A model generated the notes under the pieces. That model saw nothing but the letters and a program-made list of their open reading frames with translations. It was not told where the DNA came from and did not search any database. The translations under genes were made by a program, and so were the position numbers. Positions 14,128-21,641 of a stretch of 21,641 nt of DNA are shown one piece after another. Source of the DNA: JAEZAA01 sp964514485 (GTDB lineage: Bacteria; Pseudomonadota; Gammaproteobacteria; Pseudomonadales; Oleiphilaceae); the NCBI GenBank assembly GCA_964514485.1, contig CAZEWG010000038.1, forward strand, positions 1-21,641. Reading direction: 5' to 3'. The first letter of the stretch is position 1, and every line of letters begins with the position of its first letter.

Positions 14128-14961
14128 TTACTCCAACCGGAAATGAATAGGCACTAAAACCCAGGCTTCAACAGTACGCTCACCCATCCGGGCCGGCACG
14201 AAGCGCCAGCGTTTGACGGTCATCAGCGCCGCCCGGTCCAGCCGTGGCGAGCCACTGGAGGTGTCCAGCTCCACCTCTTGAGCAGTCCCCTCGGGGCTGA
14301 CCAGCACTTTCAGCATGACGGTACCTTCCTCACGCCGCGCCCGGGAAGCAGACGGATAAACCGGCTTGGGATTGCGCAGATAGTCCGCTTCAAACATTGG
14401 GGGTGTTTCCCGGGCAACCGTCGGATCCGCCGTTGCCGATTCCTTGGCCTGTTCGGTGACAGGCTCAACGGGAGCTTCCTGCTGAGGCAGAGCCTCCGGC
14501 TGGACTTCCTGCACGGGTTCCGGTTCGGGCTCCACTACAGGCTCTGGCTCCACCACGGGCTCCGGTTTAGGTTCCGGCTTAGGCTCTGGCTTGGGTTCGG
14601 GTTTAGGCTCTGGTTTGGGTTCTGGCTTCGGTTCGGGCTTGGGCTCTACCACCGGTTCTGGCTGAGGCTCCACCGGTTGCGGCGCCACTGCTGGGGCTTC
14701 CGCTTTTTTGGGGGCTTCAACCACAAAAGAGACCGCGATGGTACTGGTCTGCAAAGGAACCTGAGGTGGCTCAATGTAGGTACCGGCGGCCCAGGCAAAC
14801 AGACCACCATGCAAACCCAGCACTAACAGAAATGCCAGGGGCTTGACCCACATCTGGCGGAGTTGACGAGGAGGGTCGGCATACGTCGCCAAGGAATGCA
14901 TCCCATCAAGTGATGCCTCCTGTGCTTTGGGCTGTGTATAAGCCGGCGTTGCAGCAATCAT
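14128..14961 (-). CDS. tonB: TonB energy-transducing protein
   Basis: Spans the periplasm and transmits proton-motive energy from ExbBD to outer-membrane receptors for iron chelates and other cargo. The 277-residue product has an unusually long cytoplasmic N-terminus (about 40 residues), a membrane anchor at 41-60 with the conserved histidine (H51, GLHGGLFAW), and a Pro/Glu/Lys-rich spacer at 85-175 that includes seven KPEP units (108-135). The C-terminal TonB domain (about 195-277: NPKPVYPSASRARREEGTV, then SGSPRLDRAAL and VKRWRFVPA) follows. I chose the ATG at 14961 with GAGG 7 bases upstream; the frame extends to a TTG at 14997 without support. It heads the tonB-exbB-exbD operon and is probably Fur-regulated. 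Confidence 0.95.
   Translation of the reverse strand: MIAATPAYTQPKAQEASLDGMHSLATYADPPRQLRQMWVKPLAFLLVLGLHGGLFAWAAGTYIEPPQVPLQTSTIAVSFVVEAPKKAEAPAVAPQPVEPQPEPVVEPKPEPKPEPKPEPKPEPKPEPKPEPKPEPVVEPEPVVEPEPEPVQEVQPEALPQQEAPVEPVTEQAKESATADPTVARETPPMFEADYLRNPKPVYPSASRARREEGTVMLKVLVSPEGTAQEVELDTSSGSPRLDRAALMTVKRWRFVPARMGERTVEAWVLVPIHFRLE
14557..14640 (-). repeat. Seven tandem 12-base units encoding KPEP in tonB
   Basis: Seven consecutive KPEP units are encoded by seven 12-base units that differ from one another almost only at third codon positions (AAG/AAA, CCN, GAA/GAG). The protein repeat is therefore perfect while the DNA repeat is degenerate. It forms the rigid periplasm-spanning spacer of TonB. 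Confidence 0.9.
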
Positions 14962-15025
14962 AAATGAGCCTCGTCCGTCCCGGGCTAAGACTTGCAAGGG
15001 CCGGGATCAGCTTACGAAAGTCAGG

Positions 15026-15066
15026 ATTATAATAAGAAAGAGACCCAAATGCGAATAGTTACTATT
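15026..15066 (-). promoter_or_regulatory. tonB promoter with Fur-like box over the -35
   Basis: On the minus strand a perfect TATAAT (plus 15026-15031) lies 18 bases from TTCGCA (15050-15055). A Fur-like 19-mer, AATGCGAATAGTTACTATT (15048-15066), covers that -35 and matches the classic gammaproteobacterial form AATGAGAATGATTATCATT at 14 of 19 positions by my count. The predicted start near 15019 leaves a leader of about 58 bases. Iron repression of a TonB operon is the expected logic. Confidence 0.6.
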
Positions 15067-15255
15067 TAATAATCGCGCAGATGTAATTAGTACTTGCCTA
15101 TTAACAACAGCGTGATGCCAGTATAAAAAGATGATCCCGCCCCTGGATTGATATTCATCAGGTGCGGCACAACTTTGACCGCAGCGCTCCTTGAAGCAGA
15201 CGCCCCCTAAGCAATCCTCAAAGAGAACGCCCAAGGCCTGCACAGAGTGAGGAGA

Positions 15256-15283
15256 TGTGGAATCCGGTTCCCCGGGCTCCACA
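15256..15283. terminator. Hairpin after corA
   Basis: TGTGGA (15256-15261) pairs with TCCACA (15278-15283). An inner CCGG/CCGG pair encloses a 4-base loop and is separated by 2-base bulges. It lies 12 bases past the corA stop, with no T run. The rest of 15067-15255 shows no gene or clear signal. Confidence 0.35.
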
Positions 15284-15295
15284 CACCCCTTACGC

Positions 15296-16246
15296 TCAGA
15301 GCCAGCCTTTCCGCTTGAAATACCAGTACGGCGAAATGCCCGCCAACACCATTAACACCAACACCACCGGATAGGCCCAAGGCAGCTCCAGCTCAGGCAT
15401 AAACTTAAAGTTCATGCCGTAGATACTCGCGATCAGGGTCGGCGGCAGGAACACCACGGCGGCGATAGAGAAGATCTTGATGATCTGGGCCTGCTCAATG
15501 TTGACAAAGTTTTGCGCCGCATCCATCAGGAAGTTCACCTTGTCGAACAGGAAGGTGGTGTGAGACAGCAGCGAGTCGATGTCGCGCATGATTTCACGAC
15601 AGTGGTTTTGCACCTCCGGGCGGTTGCGCACTTCCCGCAGCACAAAGGACAGGGAACGCTGGGTATCCATCAAACACAGCCGGACCTTTCCGTTGGTGTC
15701 TTCCAGCGCCGCCAACTGTTCAATGGCTTCCTCGAACTGGGTCTCTTCATCTTCCAGCACCATATGGCTGGTCCTCTCCAACCCGCTGTAGATGTCCTCG
15801 AGGGTATCCGCCAGATGCTCCACCTTGATTTCAATGAGGTTCATCATGATATCCATGGGTGAACTCACATCGACCGCTGAATGCCGTGCCCGCATCCGCA
15901 GCAGACGAAATACCGGCAACTCCACATCCCGGGTGGTAAACAGGCGGTCTTTGCTCACCGTACAGGCAACCGTGACGTTCTTGCTCCGCCCTTCGGTGTT
16001 GTAGAGGAACAACGAGTGAATGTGCAGCCCTTGCTCGTCCTTAAAGTAACGGGCACTGGCCTCAATCTCCTCCACTTCCTCCGACTCGGGAATGTCCTGC
16101 TTATAAAGGCGCATGACGCTTTCCCGCTCGGCGTCATCGGGCGCGATCAGATCTACCCAGATGGAACGGTGGAGCATATCGATATCGACAGGACCGTCAT
16201 CGACCTTCTGTAACCTGCCATTCTCTACACAATATGCTCTCAACAT
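15296..16246 (-). CDS. corA: CorA-family divalent-cation channel
   Basis: Inner-membrane Mg2+ (also Co2+/Ni2+) channel, a homopentamer. The 316-residue product has a large N-terminal cytoplasmic funnel (1-255, with long helices at about 135-250) and two C-terminal membrane helices (about 257-275 and 291-309). The signature YGMNF is at 276-280, where GMN forms the selectivity filter, and the short C-terminus is basic (FKRKGWL). The length is exactly typical of E. coli-type CorA. The ATG at 16246 has a strong GGAGGT six bases upstream. It appears to be a single-gene unit between the slt terminator and the tonB promoter. Confidence 0.95.
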   Translation of the reverse strand: MLRAYCVENGRLQKVDDGPVDIDMLHRSIWVDLIAPDDAERESVMRLYKQDIPESEEVEEIEASARYFKDEQGLHIHSLFLYNTEGRSKNVTVACTVSKDRLFTTRDVELPVFRLLRMRARHSAVDVSSPMDIMMNLIEIKVEHLADTLEDIYSGLERTSHMVLEDEETQFEEAIEQLAALEDTNGKVRLCLMDTQRSLSFVLREVRNRPEVQNHCREIMRDIDSLLSHTTFLFDKVNFLMDAAQNFVNIEQAQIIKIFSIAAVVFLPPTLIASIYGMNFKFMPELELPWAYPVVLVLMVLAGISPYWYFKRKGWL

Positions 16247-16534
16247 GTTCTACCTCCAGGATTACTTCTTTGGATCGATACGCACTAACCACCGATAATG
16301 GATTTTCCAGACTCTGGATCCGGCCTCTACAGGCCCAGGATTCACACTACCTTCTCACTGTTACCAATATCCCCCACCAATGCAATGCGTATAAACATTT
16401 GCCTGATGGGAGACCACCACTTCCCCGGTTGGGAACCAGTTTTGCCAACTGACGGAAAGTTATGAAGAATCGGTGCGAATTGTACTGAGGAAATGATTAA
16501 AAATCGCTGAGTTTTTTATGGCCGTCAAATCCAA
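16247..16534. other. Non-coding region before corA
   Basis: I see no gene here. It should carry the corA promoter and leader on the minus strand, but no -35/-10 pair stands out. Small inverted repeats occur (CAGTT-N5-AACTG at 16437-16451). The long distance to corA leaves room for a Mg-responsive leader, which I could not demonstrate. Confidence 0.3.
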
Positions 16535-16535
16535 C

Positions 16536-16570
16536 AGCCAAAAACCAGAAAGCCCCGTCGGGCGGGGCTT
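16536..16570 (-). terminator. Rho-independent terminator of slt
   Basis: On the minus strand AAGCCCCG pairs with CGGGGCTT (plus 16550-16557 and 16563-16570) around a 5-base loop. TTCTGGTTTTT follows directly. It lies 23 bases past the slt stop. This is the clearest intrinsic terminator in the window. Confidence 0.85.
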
Positions 16571-16593
16571 CAGGATTCCAGGGCGGGCTTCAC

Positions 16594-18615
16594 TCACCTC
16601 AAACACATGCAGGCAATTTCATGCTCATCCAAAAGTCGCGGCTTTTTACCCTGGCGATAACCGTAAATGACTGAATAAGTTAAAACATTCTGCACATAGC
16701 CGCGGGTTTCATAATACGGCAGGGTTTCAATCCAGACATCGTAGGGTAGCTGGTCACCGCCCTCTTCAAGCCACTGGTACACCTTACCGGCACCGGCATT
16801 ATAGGCGGCGGTGGCCAAGATCCGGTTGTTGCCAAAGCGCTCCAAAAGCTCCCGCAAATGAGCCGTTCCCAATTTGATATTGGTCTCCGGATCCAGCAGC
16901 TCATGGCTGCCCTTAAACCCCATGCCGATACTGCGGGCCGTTTGCCTGGCCGTGCTCGGCAAGAGCTGCAACACACCGAGCGCGCCCTTGGAGGAGCGGG
17001 CATCGGGTACGAAAGCGCTTTCCTGACGGGCCAGCGCCAGCACCCAGTTCATATCCAGACCGAAATCCCGCGTAAACACCTGAAACACATCCTGGTACAC
17101 CAGGGGAAACCGCACCTGCAAATCGTCCCATTCCCGGGCGGCAATCGCGCCCATCATGGATTGGCTATACCAACCCCATTGCTGCACCAGGTGGGAGACC
17201 GCCAGCAGTTCATCGGAAGACAGCCCCTGAATGGCGAAATTCCACTCCCGCCGCGCCTCAGGCAACTGCCCCAGCAAGAAAAACTCCCGGGCACGCTGCA
17301 ACCCGGGCTGCAATTCCACCTGGGCAATCAGCTCCGGATCCACCGGTAGGGGCCGATGATTCAGGTGATAGCTGTTGCCAATCCGATCTGCAGCCAGAAA
17401 CCCATAATAATCCCGCTGCTGGGCAACCTGCTCATAAATGGACTCGGCCTCCGCCAACCGGCTTGAAGCATCTTTTCGCTCCAGCGCCCGGGCCAGCCAA
17501 TACTGCCAGCGGGCCGTGTTGCGAAGTTCCTCCGGCATTCCGTCAATGGCTTCTTGCACGCCGGCCCAGTCGCCCTTGCGCAGGGCAACCCGCACCAGCC
17601 ATTCATGCAAGCTGTCATCTTGCTGTTCCGCCAGTGCCTGCTGCAACCAGGCCTTGGCCTCTGGATAGAAGCTGGTGGCCAAATGCAGCGCCAGCATCCG
17701 GGTCAGTTTGGCTTGTTCCTGGGCACTAAATGACAGGGCCTGGCGGTATACCGGCCAGACTTCGGCGGCGGCTGCAGTGTCTCGACGAATCAGACGCTGC
17801 AACCCCGTCAGCACAATCTGGCGCGTCCATTCCGAATCCTGCTGGAACCGCTTGGTTTCCACCAACAGCTGCGGCTTGTCATACACCTGACGATAGAGCG
17901 TCAGGTGCTCGCGCTCTTTTTGCGGCAAGTCACGGGCCAGATAATTGGCTAACGACCAGTTGCCGGCCTGCACCGCCAAACCGATTCGCTGGCGTACCAG
18001 TTCGGGAGTGAGACCACCCTGGCGACGCCAGGCCTCCAACAGGGGATCACACACGTCCGGCAGCGAGCTTCCAGTCAGCCAGAGCTCAGGAACCGCCGCC
18101 AGGGCTTCTGCCTGATTACCGGTTTTGAAGCGGGCCCAGTGGTAGTGACAGGTCATTTCACGGCCACGCACCTGGGGACTGTAATGGGCCAGAAACTCCT
18201 GCCACTGCCCGGCCTTGGCCAACGCCGCCAACCACTGATATTGCAGCCGTGTACTCAGAGGGGTATTGGGGTAGCGGTTGAGAAATTCCTTCACCCGATC
18301 GGCGGCAGCAGGATTAAGACGCTGGCGCAGTTCCTCATACTCCAGGTAAAGATACAGGGGGTAGTCCCGCAGAGCATCCCGTAACGACTCAAACTCGCTC
18401 ACCCGCCCTTCGGCCCGGGCCTGCAACGCCTGCCGATACAAGTCACGCTGACGCTCCAGGCGCTGTGCCTTGGCCTGCTCGGTGGCGAGCACCGGCGCCT
18501 TGTAGTTTTCCTCGCGCTCGTCGAGCGCAGCCACCGCCCACGGCATGCCCAGCCCCATGGAAAGCACCAGGGCAGACAGGCGATAAAGGTTTTTGTGAGA
18601 AAAAAATCTTGCCAC
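16594..18615 (-). CDS. slt: Soluble lytic murein transglycosylase (Slt70 type)
   Basis: Periplasmic enzyme that cleaves peptidoglycan between MurNAc and GlcNAc, forming 1,6-anhydro-MurNAc. The long alpha-helical superhelix domain (about residues 45-510) precedes the linker and the lysozyme-like catalytic domain. That domain has the catalytic glutamate E532 in ARQESAFVPDARSSKGALGV, LQLLPSTA, and later ATAAYNAGAGKVYQWL and ETRGYVQNVL. The frame is open to 18744. I chose GTG at 18615 because GGAG lies 7 bases upstream and it starts a good signal peptide (basic FFSHKNLYRL, then SALVLSMGLGMPWAVAA). The resulting 673 residues are slightly longer than E. coli Slt70. It ends at a strong terminator. 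Confidence 0.9.
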   Translation of the reverse strand: MARFFSHKNLYRLSALVLSMGLGMPWAVAALDEREENYKAPVLATEQAKAQRLERQRDLYRQALQARAEGRVSEFESLRDALRDYPLYLYLEYEELRQRLNPAAADRVKEFLNRYPNTPLSTRLQYQWLAALAKAGQWQEFLAHYSPQVRGREMTCHYHWARFKTGNQAEALAAVPELWLTGSSLPDVCDPLLEAWRRQGGLTPELVRQRIGLAVQAGNWSLANYLARDLPQKEREHLTLYRQVYDKPQLLVETKRFQQDSEWTRQIVLTGLQRLIRRDTAAAAEVWPVYRQALSFSAQEQAKLTRMLALHLATSFYPEAKAWLQQALAEQQDDSLHEWLVRVALRKGDWAGVQEAIDGMPEELRNTARWQYWLARALERKDASSRLAEAESIYEQVAQQRDYYGFLAADRIGNSYHLNHRPLPVDPELIAQVELQPGLQRAREFFLLGQLPEARREWNFAIQGLSSDELLAVSHLVQQWGWYSQSMMGAIAAREWDDLQVRFPLVYQDVFQVFTRDFGLDMNWVLALARQESAFVPDARSSKGALGVLQLLPSTARQTARSIGMGFKGSHELLDPETNIKLGTAHLRELLERFGNNRILATAAYNAGAGKVYQWLEEGGDQLPYDVWIETLPYYETRGYVQNVLTYSVIYGYRQGKKPRLLDEHEIACMCLR

Positions 18616-18794
18616 CACTGCGCTCCGAAAAAATGACGATGCCCAGCGATCAAATCTGAGATACCACGGAAGACTAGATCGATGTCCTAATACCTGTTTC
18701 CCCAAGCCCAGTTGGTACCACACTGACCGAGGAGATGAAGTCACAGGCTCTGACGAAATGCCGCCAGACTTCCTGGCGAAACGCTTTCAATCAT

Positions 18795-18809
18795 TATGCT
18801 TCTAGCATA
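18795..18809. promoter_or_regulatory. Perfect palindrome upstream of slt
   Basis: TATGCTtctAGCATA (6-base arms, 3-base centre) lies 180 bases before the chosen slt start, in an AT-rich stretch (18795-18890). On the minus strand TATGCT or the adjacent CATAAT could be the slt -10, so the palindrome may be an operator over it. The rest of 18616-18945 holds only a short hairpin (18929-18942) after the oxidase operon. Confidence 0.25.
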
Positions 18810-18945
18810 GCAAAAGAATGGCGGGAGCAAGCCCGGAAAGAGTTAACATTTTTTCATTAAATTTATCCGTAAGGCATTGTTTCTTTTAGCACTTACCTGT
18901 CTCCAACAAGTAACATCCGTGGTAATCCGCTGATCTTTCAGCCCT

Positions 18946-19104
18946 TTATACGCTTCCGTATACACCGCTCATAATCCAGCGTAACAGATAGGCTAAGGCA
19001 GAGACCGCTCCGACCCCCGCCAGCCAAAGGATCAGAAACCACAGGAGGCGCCAACGGCGGCTGTTGGACTCAGTGGTAGCCTTGGTTTGGATCGACTTTG
19101 CCAC
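18946..19104 (-). CDS. DUF2474 small membrane peptide of the bd oxidase operon
   Basis: The peptide of about 52 residues has one membrane helix (RRWRLLWFLILWLAGVGAVS then ALAYLLRWIM). This is the standard look of DUF2474 proteins found after cioAB/cydAB, where small CydX-like subunits stabilise the oxidase. The frame overlaps the end of cydB. The start is uncertain: GTG at 19104 gives VAKSIQTK before the helix, while the open frame reaches an ATG at 19137. The Shine-Dalgarno is weak, so translation is probably coupled to cydB. Identity comes from size, helix pattern and position. Confidence 0.7.
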   Translation of the reverse strand: MAKSIQTKATTESNSRRWRLLWFLILWLAGVGAVSALAYLLRWIMSGVYGSV

Positions 19105-20065
19105 GGAACACCCAATAGGCATAAAAGGTATAGGCAATAATGAGCGGTACCAGGATCACCACGCCGACCAGGAGAAAAACCAGGCTGGTTTCCGGAGCCG
19201 CGGCATCCCACAGGGTAATGGTGTGGGGAACCACATAGGGAAACAGGGTGATGGCGAAGCCTGCAAAGGAAATCAAAAACAGGCAGAGGCTGATGAAATA
19301 GGGCCAGGTCTCATGGCGACGATGGATGGCCACATAAAAGGCAACCGCCAGCACCGCGATCAACAGTGGAATAATCCAAAACACGGCAGAGGCGGGAAAG
19401 CTGAACCAGCGTTCCGCCGCATGGGCATCCAGCAGCGGCAACCAGATACTGACCACTCCGATACAGAGGATCAGCAAGATCGCCGGATAAGGGGCCAACC
19501 GGAAAAAGCGCTCCTGTAGGTCACCACTCGATTTAATAATCAGCCAGGTACAGCCCAGCAGCGCATAACCCACCAGCAGGGCCACCCCGCAGAACAGGCT
19601 GAAGGGTGTAAGCCAGTCGAACCAGCCACCGGCATAACTGCGACCGGAAATTTCCACCCCTTGTAAGATGGCGCCAATCATTATGCCCTGGCTCAGGGTT
19701 GCCACAATGGAGCCGCCGGCAAACCCCCAATTCCATAGAAACTGGCGACTGGTCTTGAACCGATACTCAAAAGAAACGCCCCGGAAGATCAACCCCAGCA
19801 GCATGGCAATCACCAGCGGATAAAGCGCCGGCATCAGGATGGCATAGGCCACGGGAAAGGCCGCCAGCAGCCCCCCGCCACCGAGCACCAGCCAGGTTTC
19901 GTTACCGTCCCAGACCGGTGCGATCGAGTTCATCATGACATCCCGATCATGGGGAGCTTTGAAAAACGGGAACAGGATACCGATGCCCAGATCGAAGCCG
20001 TCGAGAATGACGTAGACCAGGATGGCAAACGACAGAACTCCGGCCCAAACCAATGCTAAATCCAT
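19070..20065 (-). CDS. cydB: Cytochrome bd-type quinol oxidase subunit II (CydB/CioB)
   Basis: Integral membrane partner of subunit I. The 331-residue product has about eight or nine membrane helices and the family opening DLALVWAGVLSFAILVYVILDGFDLGIGILFPF. It also has the segment NSIAPVWDGNETWLVLGGGGLLAAFP, and it ends in a membrane segment followed by YAYWVFRGKVDP. The ATG at 20065 is six bases after the cydA stop; a GGGAGG in the last cydA codons serves as ribosome site. The short-Q-loop partner and the DUF2474 gene place it in the cyanide-insensitive (CIO) subgroup, where it would be called CioB. Confidence 0.95.
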   Translation of the reverse strand: MDLALVWAGVLSFAILVYVILDGFDLGIGILFPFFKAPHDRDVMMNSIAPVWDGNETWLVLGGGGLLAAFPVAYAILMPALYPLVIAMLLGLIFRGVSFEYRFKTSRQFLWNWGFAGGSIVATLSQGIMIGAILQGVEISGRSYAGGWFDWLTPFSLFCGVALLVGYALLGCTWLIIKSSGDLQERFFRLAPYPAILLILCIGVVSIWLPLLDAHAAERWFSFPASAVFWIIPLLIAVLAVAFYVAIHRRHETWPYFISLCLFLISFAGFAITLFPYVVPHTITLWDAAAPETSLVFLLVGVVILVPLIIAYTFYAYWVFRGKVDPNQGYH

Positions 20066-20071
20066 GACGGC

Positions 20072-21484
20072 CTAACCTCCCTTGATAACCCGATCCGGTG
20101 CGACGGACGGCGCCGGGGTAATGCCAGCGGCCTGGATGGGACGGCCGCTGGGAGGTTCGCTCTCCACGTCCTCCGGCCCTTTGCGCATCTGCCGCAGGAT
20201 ATAGAAGATGCCCGCACCAAAGACGAAGATATAGACGATGACAAACGCCGCCAGGGAGGTGGCGACTCCCTCGAAGGCAATGGGCGAGGCCGACTCACTG
20301 GTGCGCAGCAAACCATAGACCGTGTAGGGCTGGCGGCCGACTTCGGTAACAATCCAGCCGGCGATGATGGCGACAAAGCCGGCGGGGCTCATGTAAAGAA
20401 CGAGGCGATGGAATGCCCGGCTTTCAAACAGCCGTTTTCGAAACCGTAACCAGAGACTGATGCCACCCACCAGGATCATCAGCATGCCGATCCCCACCAT
20501 GACCCGAAAACTCCAGAACACGATTGCAACCGGCGGCCATTCCTCCCGGGGCCAGGCATTTAATCCCTTGATCTCTCCCAGCAGCTCATGGGCCAGGATC
20601 AGACTGCCCAGTTTGGGAATTTCCAGCCAGACCTCGGTGCGTCCCGCCTCTTCATCCGGAAAGCCGATCAACACCAAGGGGGCGCCTTGCTGGGTTTCGA
20701 AGTGCCCTTCCATCGCGGCCACTTTGATCGGTTGATGTTCGAAAGTATTCAGGCCGTGCAGATCCCCGGCTATCAATTGAATAGGCGCCACAATGGCCGC
20801 CATCCACATGGCCATGGACAGCATCAGGCGCGCCCGCTCGTTGGTGTTATCCCGCAACAGGTGGTAAGCCGCCACCCCGCCCACCACGAAGGCCGTGGTC
20901 AGGTAGGTGGCAATCACCATATGGGCCATTCGATAAGGAAACGAGGGATTGAAAATGACCTCAAGCCAGTTGTCCGGCACAAACTGGCCCACGTCGTTGA
21001 TGGAATAGCCGACCGGGGTTTGCATCCAGCTATTGGCAGACAGGATCCAGAATGCTGAAAACAGCGTCCCAATCGCAACCATCAGCGTGGACAGGAAATG
21101 CAGTTTCAGCCCGACCCGCTTGAGGCCAAACAGCATGATGCCGAGAAACCCCGCCTCCAGAAAGAACGCCGTCAGCACCTCATAACCCAACAAAGGCCCG
21201 AGAATAGGCGCCGTCCGGTCAGAGAACACACTCCAATTGGAGCCGAACTGGTAAGTCATCACGATCCCTGACACCACGCCCATCCCAAAGGCGACGGCAA
21301 AGATCTTGAGCCAATAGTTATAGCTATTCAGGTAAATCAGATTACGGGTCTTGACGTAGAGACCTTCCAAGACCGCAAGATAGCTGGCCAGGCCAATGGT
21401 GAAGGCAGGAAACAGGATATGAAAGGCGATGGTAAAGGCGAACTGAATTCGTGCCAGCAAGATTGCGTCGGCATTTTCAAGCAT
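20072..21484 (-). CDS. cydA: Cytochrome bd-type quinol oxidase subunit I (CydA/CioA)
   Basis: Oxidises ubiquinol and reduces oxygen without proton pumping. From the ATG at 21484 the 470-residue product shows the expected haem ligands H22 (FTIAFHILFPAF), H188 (FPYRMAHMVIATYL) and M329 (SFRVMVGIGM). It also has acidic residues E102 and E110 (GYEVLTAFFLEAGF), the quinol-site segment GDLHGLNTFEHQPIKVAAMEG, and GWIVTEVGRQPYTVYGLLRT. The loop after the quinol segment is short, which is characteristic of the cyanide-insensitive CIO subgroup. I preferred 21484 over the ATG at 21493 because AAGGG is nine bases upstream and MLENADAILLARIQF matches relatives. First in cydA-cydB-DUF2474. Confidence 0.95.
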   Translation of the reverse strand: MLENADAILLARIQFAFTIAFHILFPAFTIGLASYLAVLEGLYVKTRNLIYLNSYNYWLKIFAVAFGMGVVSGIVMTYQFGSNWSVFSDRTAPILGPLLGYEVLTAFFLEAGFLGIMLFGLKRVGLKLHFLSTLMVAIGTLFSAFWILSANSWMQTPVGYSINDVGQFVPDNWLEVIFNPSFPYRMAHMVIATYLTTAFVVGGVAAYHLLRDNTNERARLMLSMAMWMAAIVAPIQLIAGDLHGLNTFEHQPIKVAAMEGHFETQQGAPLVLIGFPDEEAGRTEVWLEIPKLGSLILAHELLGEIKGLNAWPREEWPPVAIVFWSFRVMVGIGMLMILVGGISLWLRFRKRLFESRAFHRLVLYMSPAGFVAIIAGWIVTEVGRQPYTVYGLLRTSESASPIAFEGVATSLAAFVIVYIFVFGAGIFYILRQMRKGPEDVESEPPSGRPIQAAGITPAPSVAPDRVIKGG

Positions 21485-21641
21485 GATGACCATCCCTTGC
21501 GCCGGGCCGAGGAGGCACCAAGCCCATAACCACTCGACCGCTCCTGAAACTTGCCCGCCACTTCACCACCACATCCGGGGTGATGAACGCAGTAGGCAAC
21601 CAGGCGTTCAAACCGTTGGTTTAAACATAGTGTTCTCTCTA
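21485..21641 (-). promoter_or_regulatory. Upstream region of the bd oxidase operon (truncated by window edge)
   Basis: This is the leader or the end of a preceding gene. No -10/-35 pair is convincing before the window ends. An open minus-strand frame ends with TGA at 21477-21479, overlapping the cydA start, but it has no good start codon inside the window. Confidence 0.3.

Noticed and set aside
14278..14826. Arg/Leu/Phe-rich repeat ORF opposite tonB, and the thought of a CRISPR-like repeat
   Set aside because: The periodicity is the antisense of the KPEP codons: 12-base units without spacers, so it is neither a gene nor CRISPR.
15007..15282. 91-residue minus-strand ORF
   Set aside because: It runs through the tonB promoter and Fur-like box, has no ribosome site or recognisable domain, and its composition is unlike the neighbours.
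18616..18744. 43-residue N-terminal extension of Slt
   Set aside because: The extension starts at GTG without a ribosome site and would bury the signal peptide; GTG 18615 has GGAG at proper spacing.
21477..21623. Open minus-strand frame overlapping the cydA start (possible end of a preceding gene)
   Set aside because: It begins just after a stop, offers only a TTG start without a ribosome site, and shows no recognisable family. It is too short to support.
1..21641. Mobile elements, tRNA or rRNA genes, CRISPR, defence cassette
   Set aside because: I looked for transposase or integrase motifs, terminal repeats, cloverleaf patterns and spaced repeats, and found none that I could support.

Overview
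The window looks like chromosomal DNA of a Gammaproteobacterium, probably a marine or hydrocarbon-associated aerobe of the Pseudomonadales/Oceanospirillales type (inference). The reasons are GC-rich coding sequence, a cyanide-insensitive-type bd oxidase with a DUF2474 peptide, an AlmA-like flavin monooxygenase, a TonB-ExbB-ExbD operon behind a Fur-like box, Slt70, and two PEP-CTERM proteins. I see no rRNA, tRNA, insertion sequence, prophage or CRISPR array.

Layout. 25-3907 (minus): complete sulfate ABC operon sbp-cysT-cysW-cysA, closed by a hairpin. 3908-4283: divergent control region with a LysR-type box (CysB candidate) centred about 64 bases upstream of the start site implied by a perfect TATAAT. 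4284-5558 (plus): phosphate-selective-porin-like (OprP/OprO family) outer-membrane channel. 5559-5827: leader containing an unassigned structured RNA candidate. 5828-7651 (plus): 7TMR-DISM diguanylate cyclase. It converges on 7742-7960 (minus), a tiny PEP-CTERM protein with a sigma-54-like element upstream. 8473-10840 (minus): AlmA/EthA-like monooxygenase preceded by a ferritin-like 'metal-dependent hydrolase', divergent from an AraC-family regulator at 11047-12081. 12321-12923 (plus): second, normal-sized PEP-CTERM protein. 13001-14961 (minus): tonB-exbB-exbD with a Fur-like box over the -35. 15296-16246 (minus): CorA. 16594-18615 (minus): Slt70 lytic transglycosylase with a clear terminator. 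18946-21484 (minus): cydA/cioA-cydB/cioB-DUF2474.

How the parts may work together. The sulfate importer and the divergent anion-type porin could form one outer-to-inner-membrane sulfate route under a shared operator. The diguanylate cyclase beside a PEP-CTERM gene links c-di-GMP signalling with exosortase-sorted surface proteins, although no exosortase lies in this window. The regulator, diiron-type protein and monooxygenase form a compact oxidation module for a hydrophobic substrate.

The least explained items are the structured RNA at 5587-5657 ahead of the diguanylate cyclase, the PEP-CTERM protein with only about 18 residues between its two sorting signals, and the diiron-protein/monooxygenase pair.
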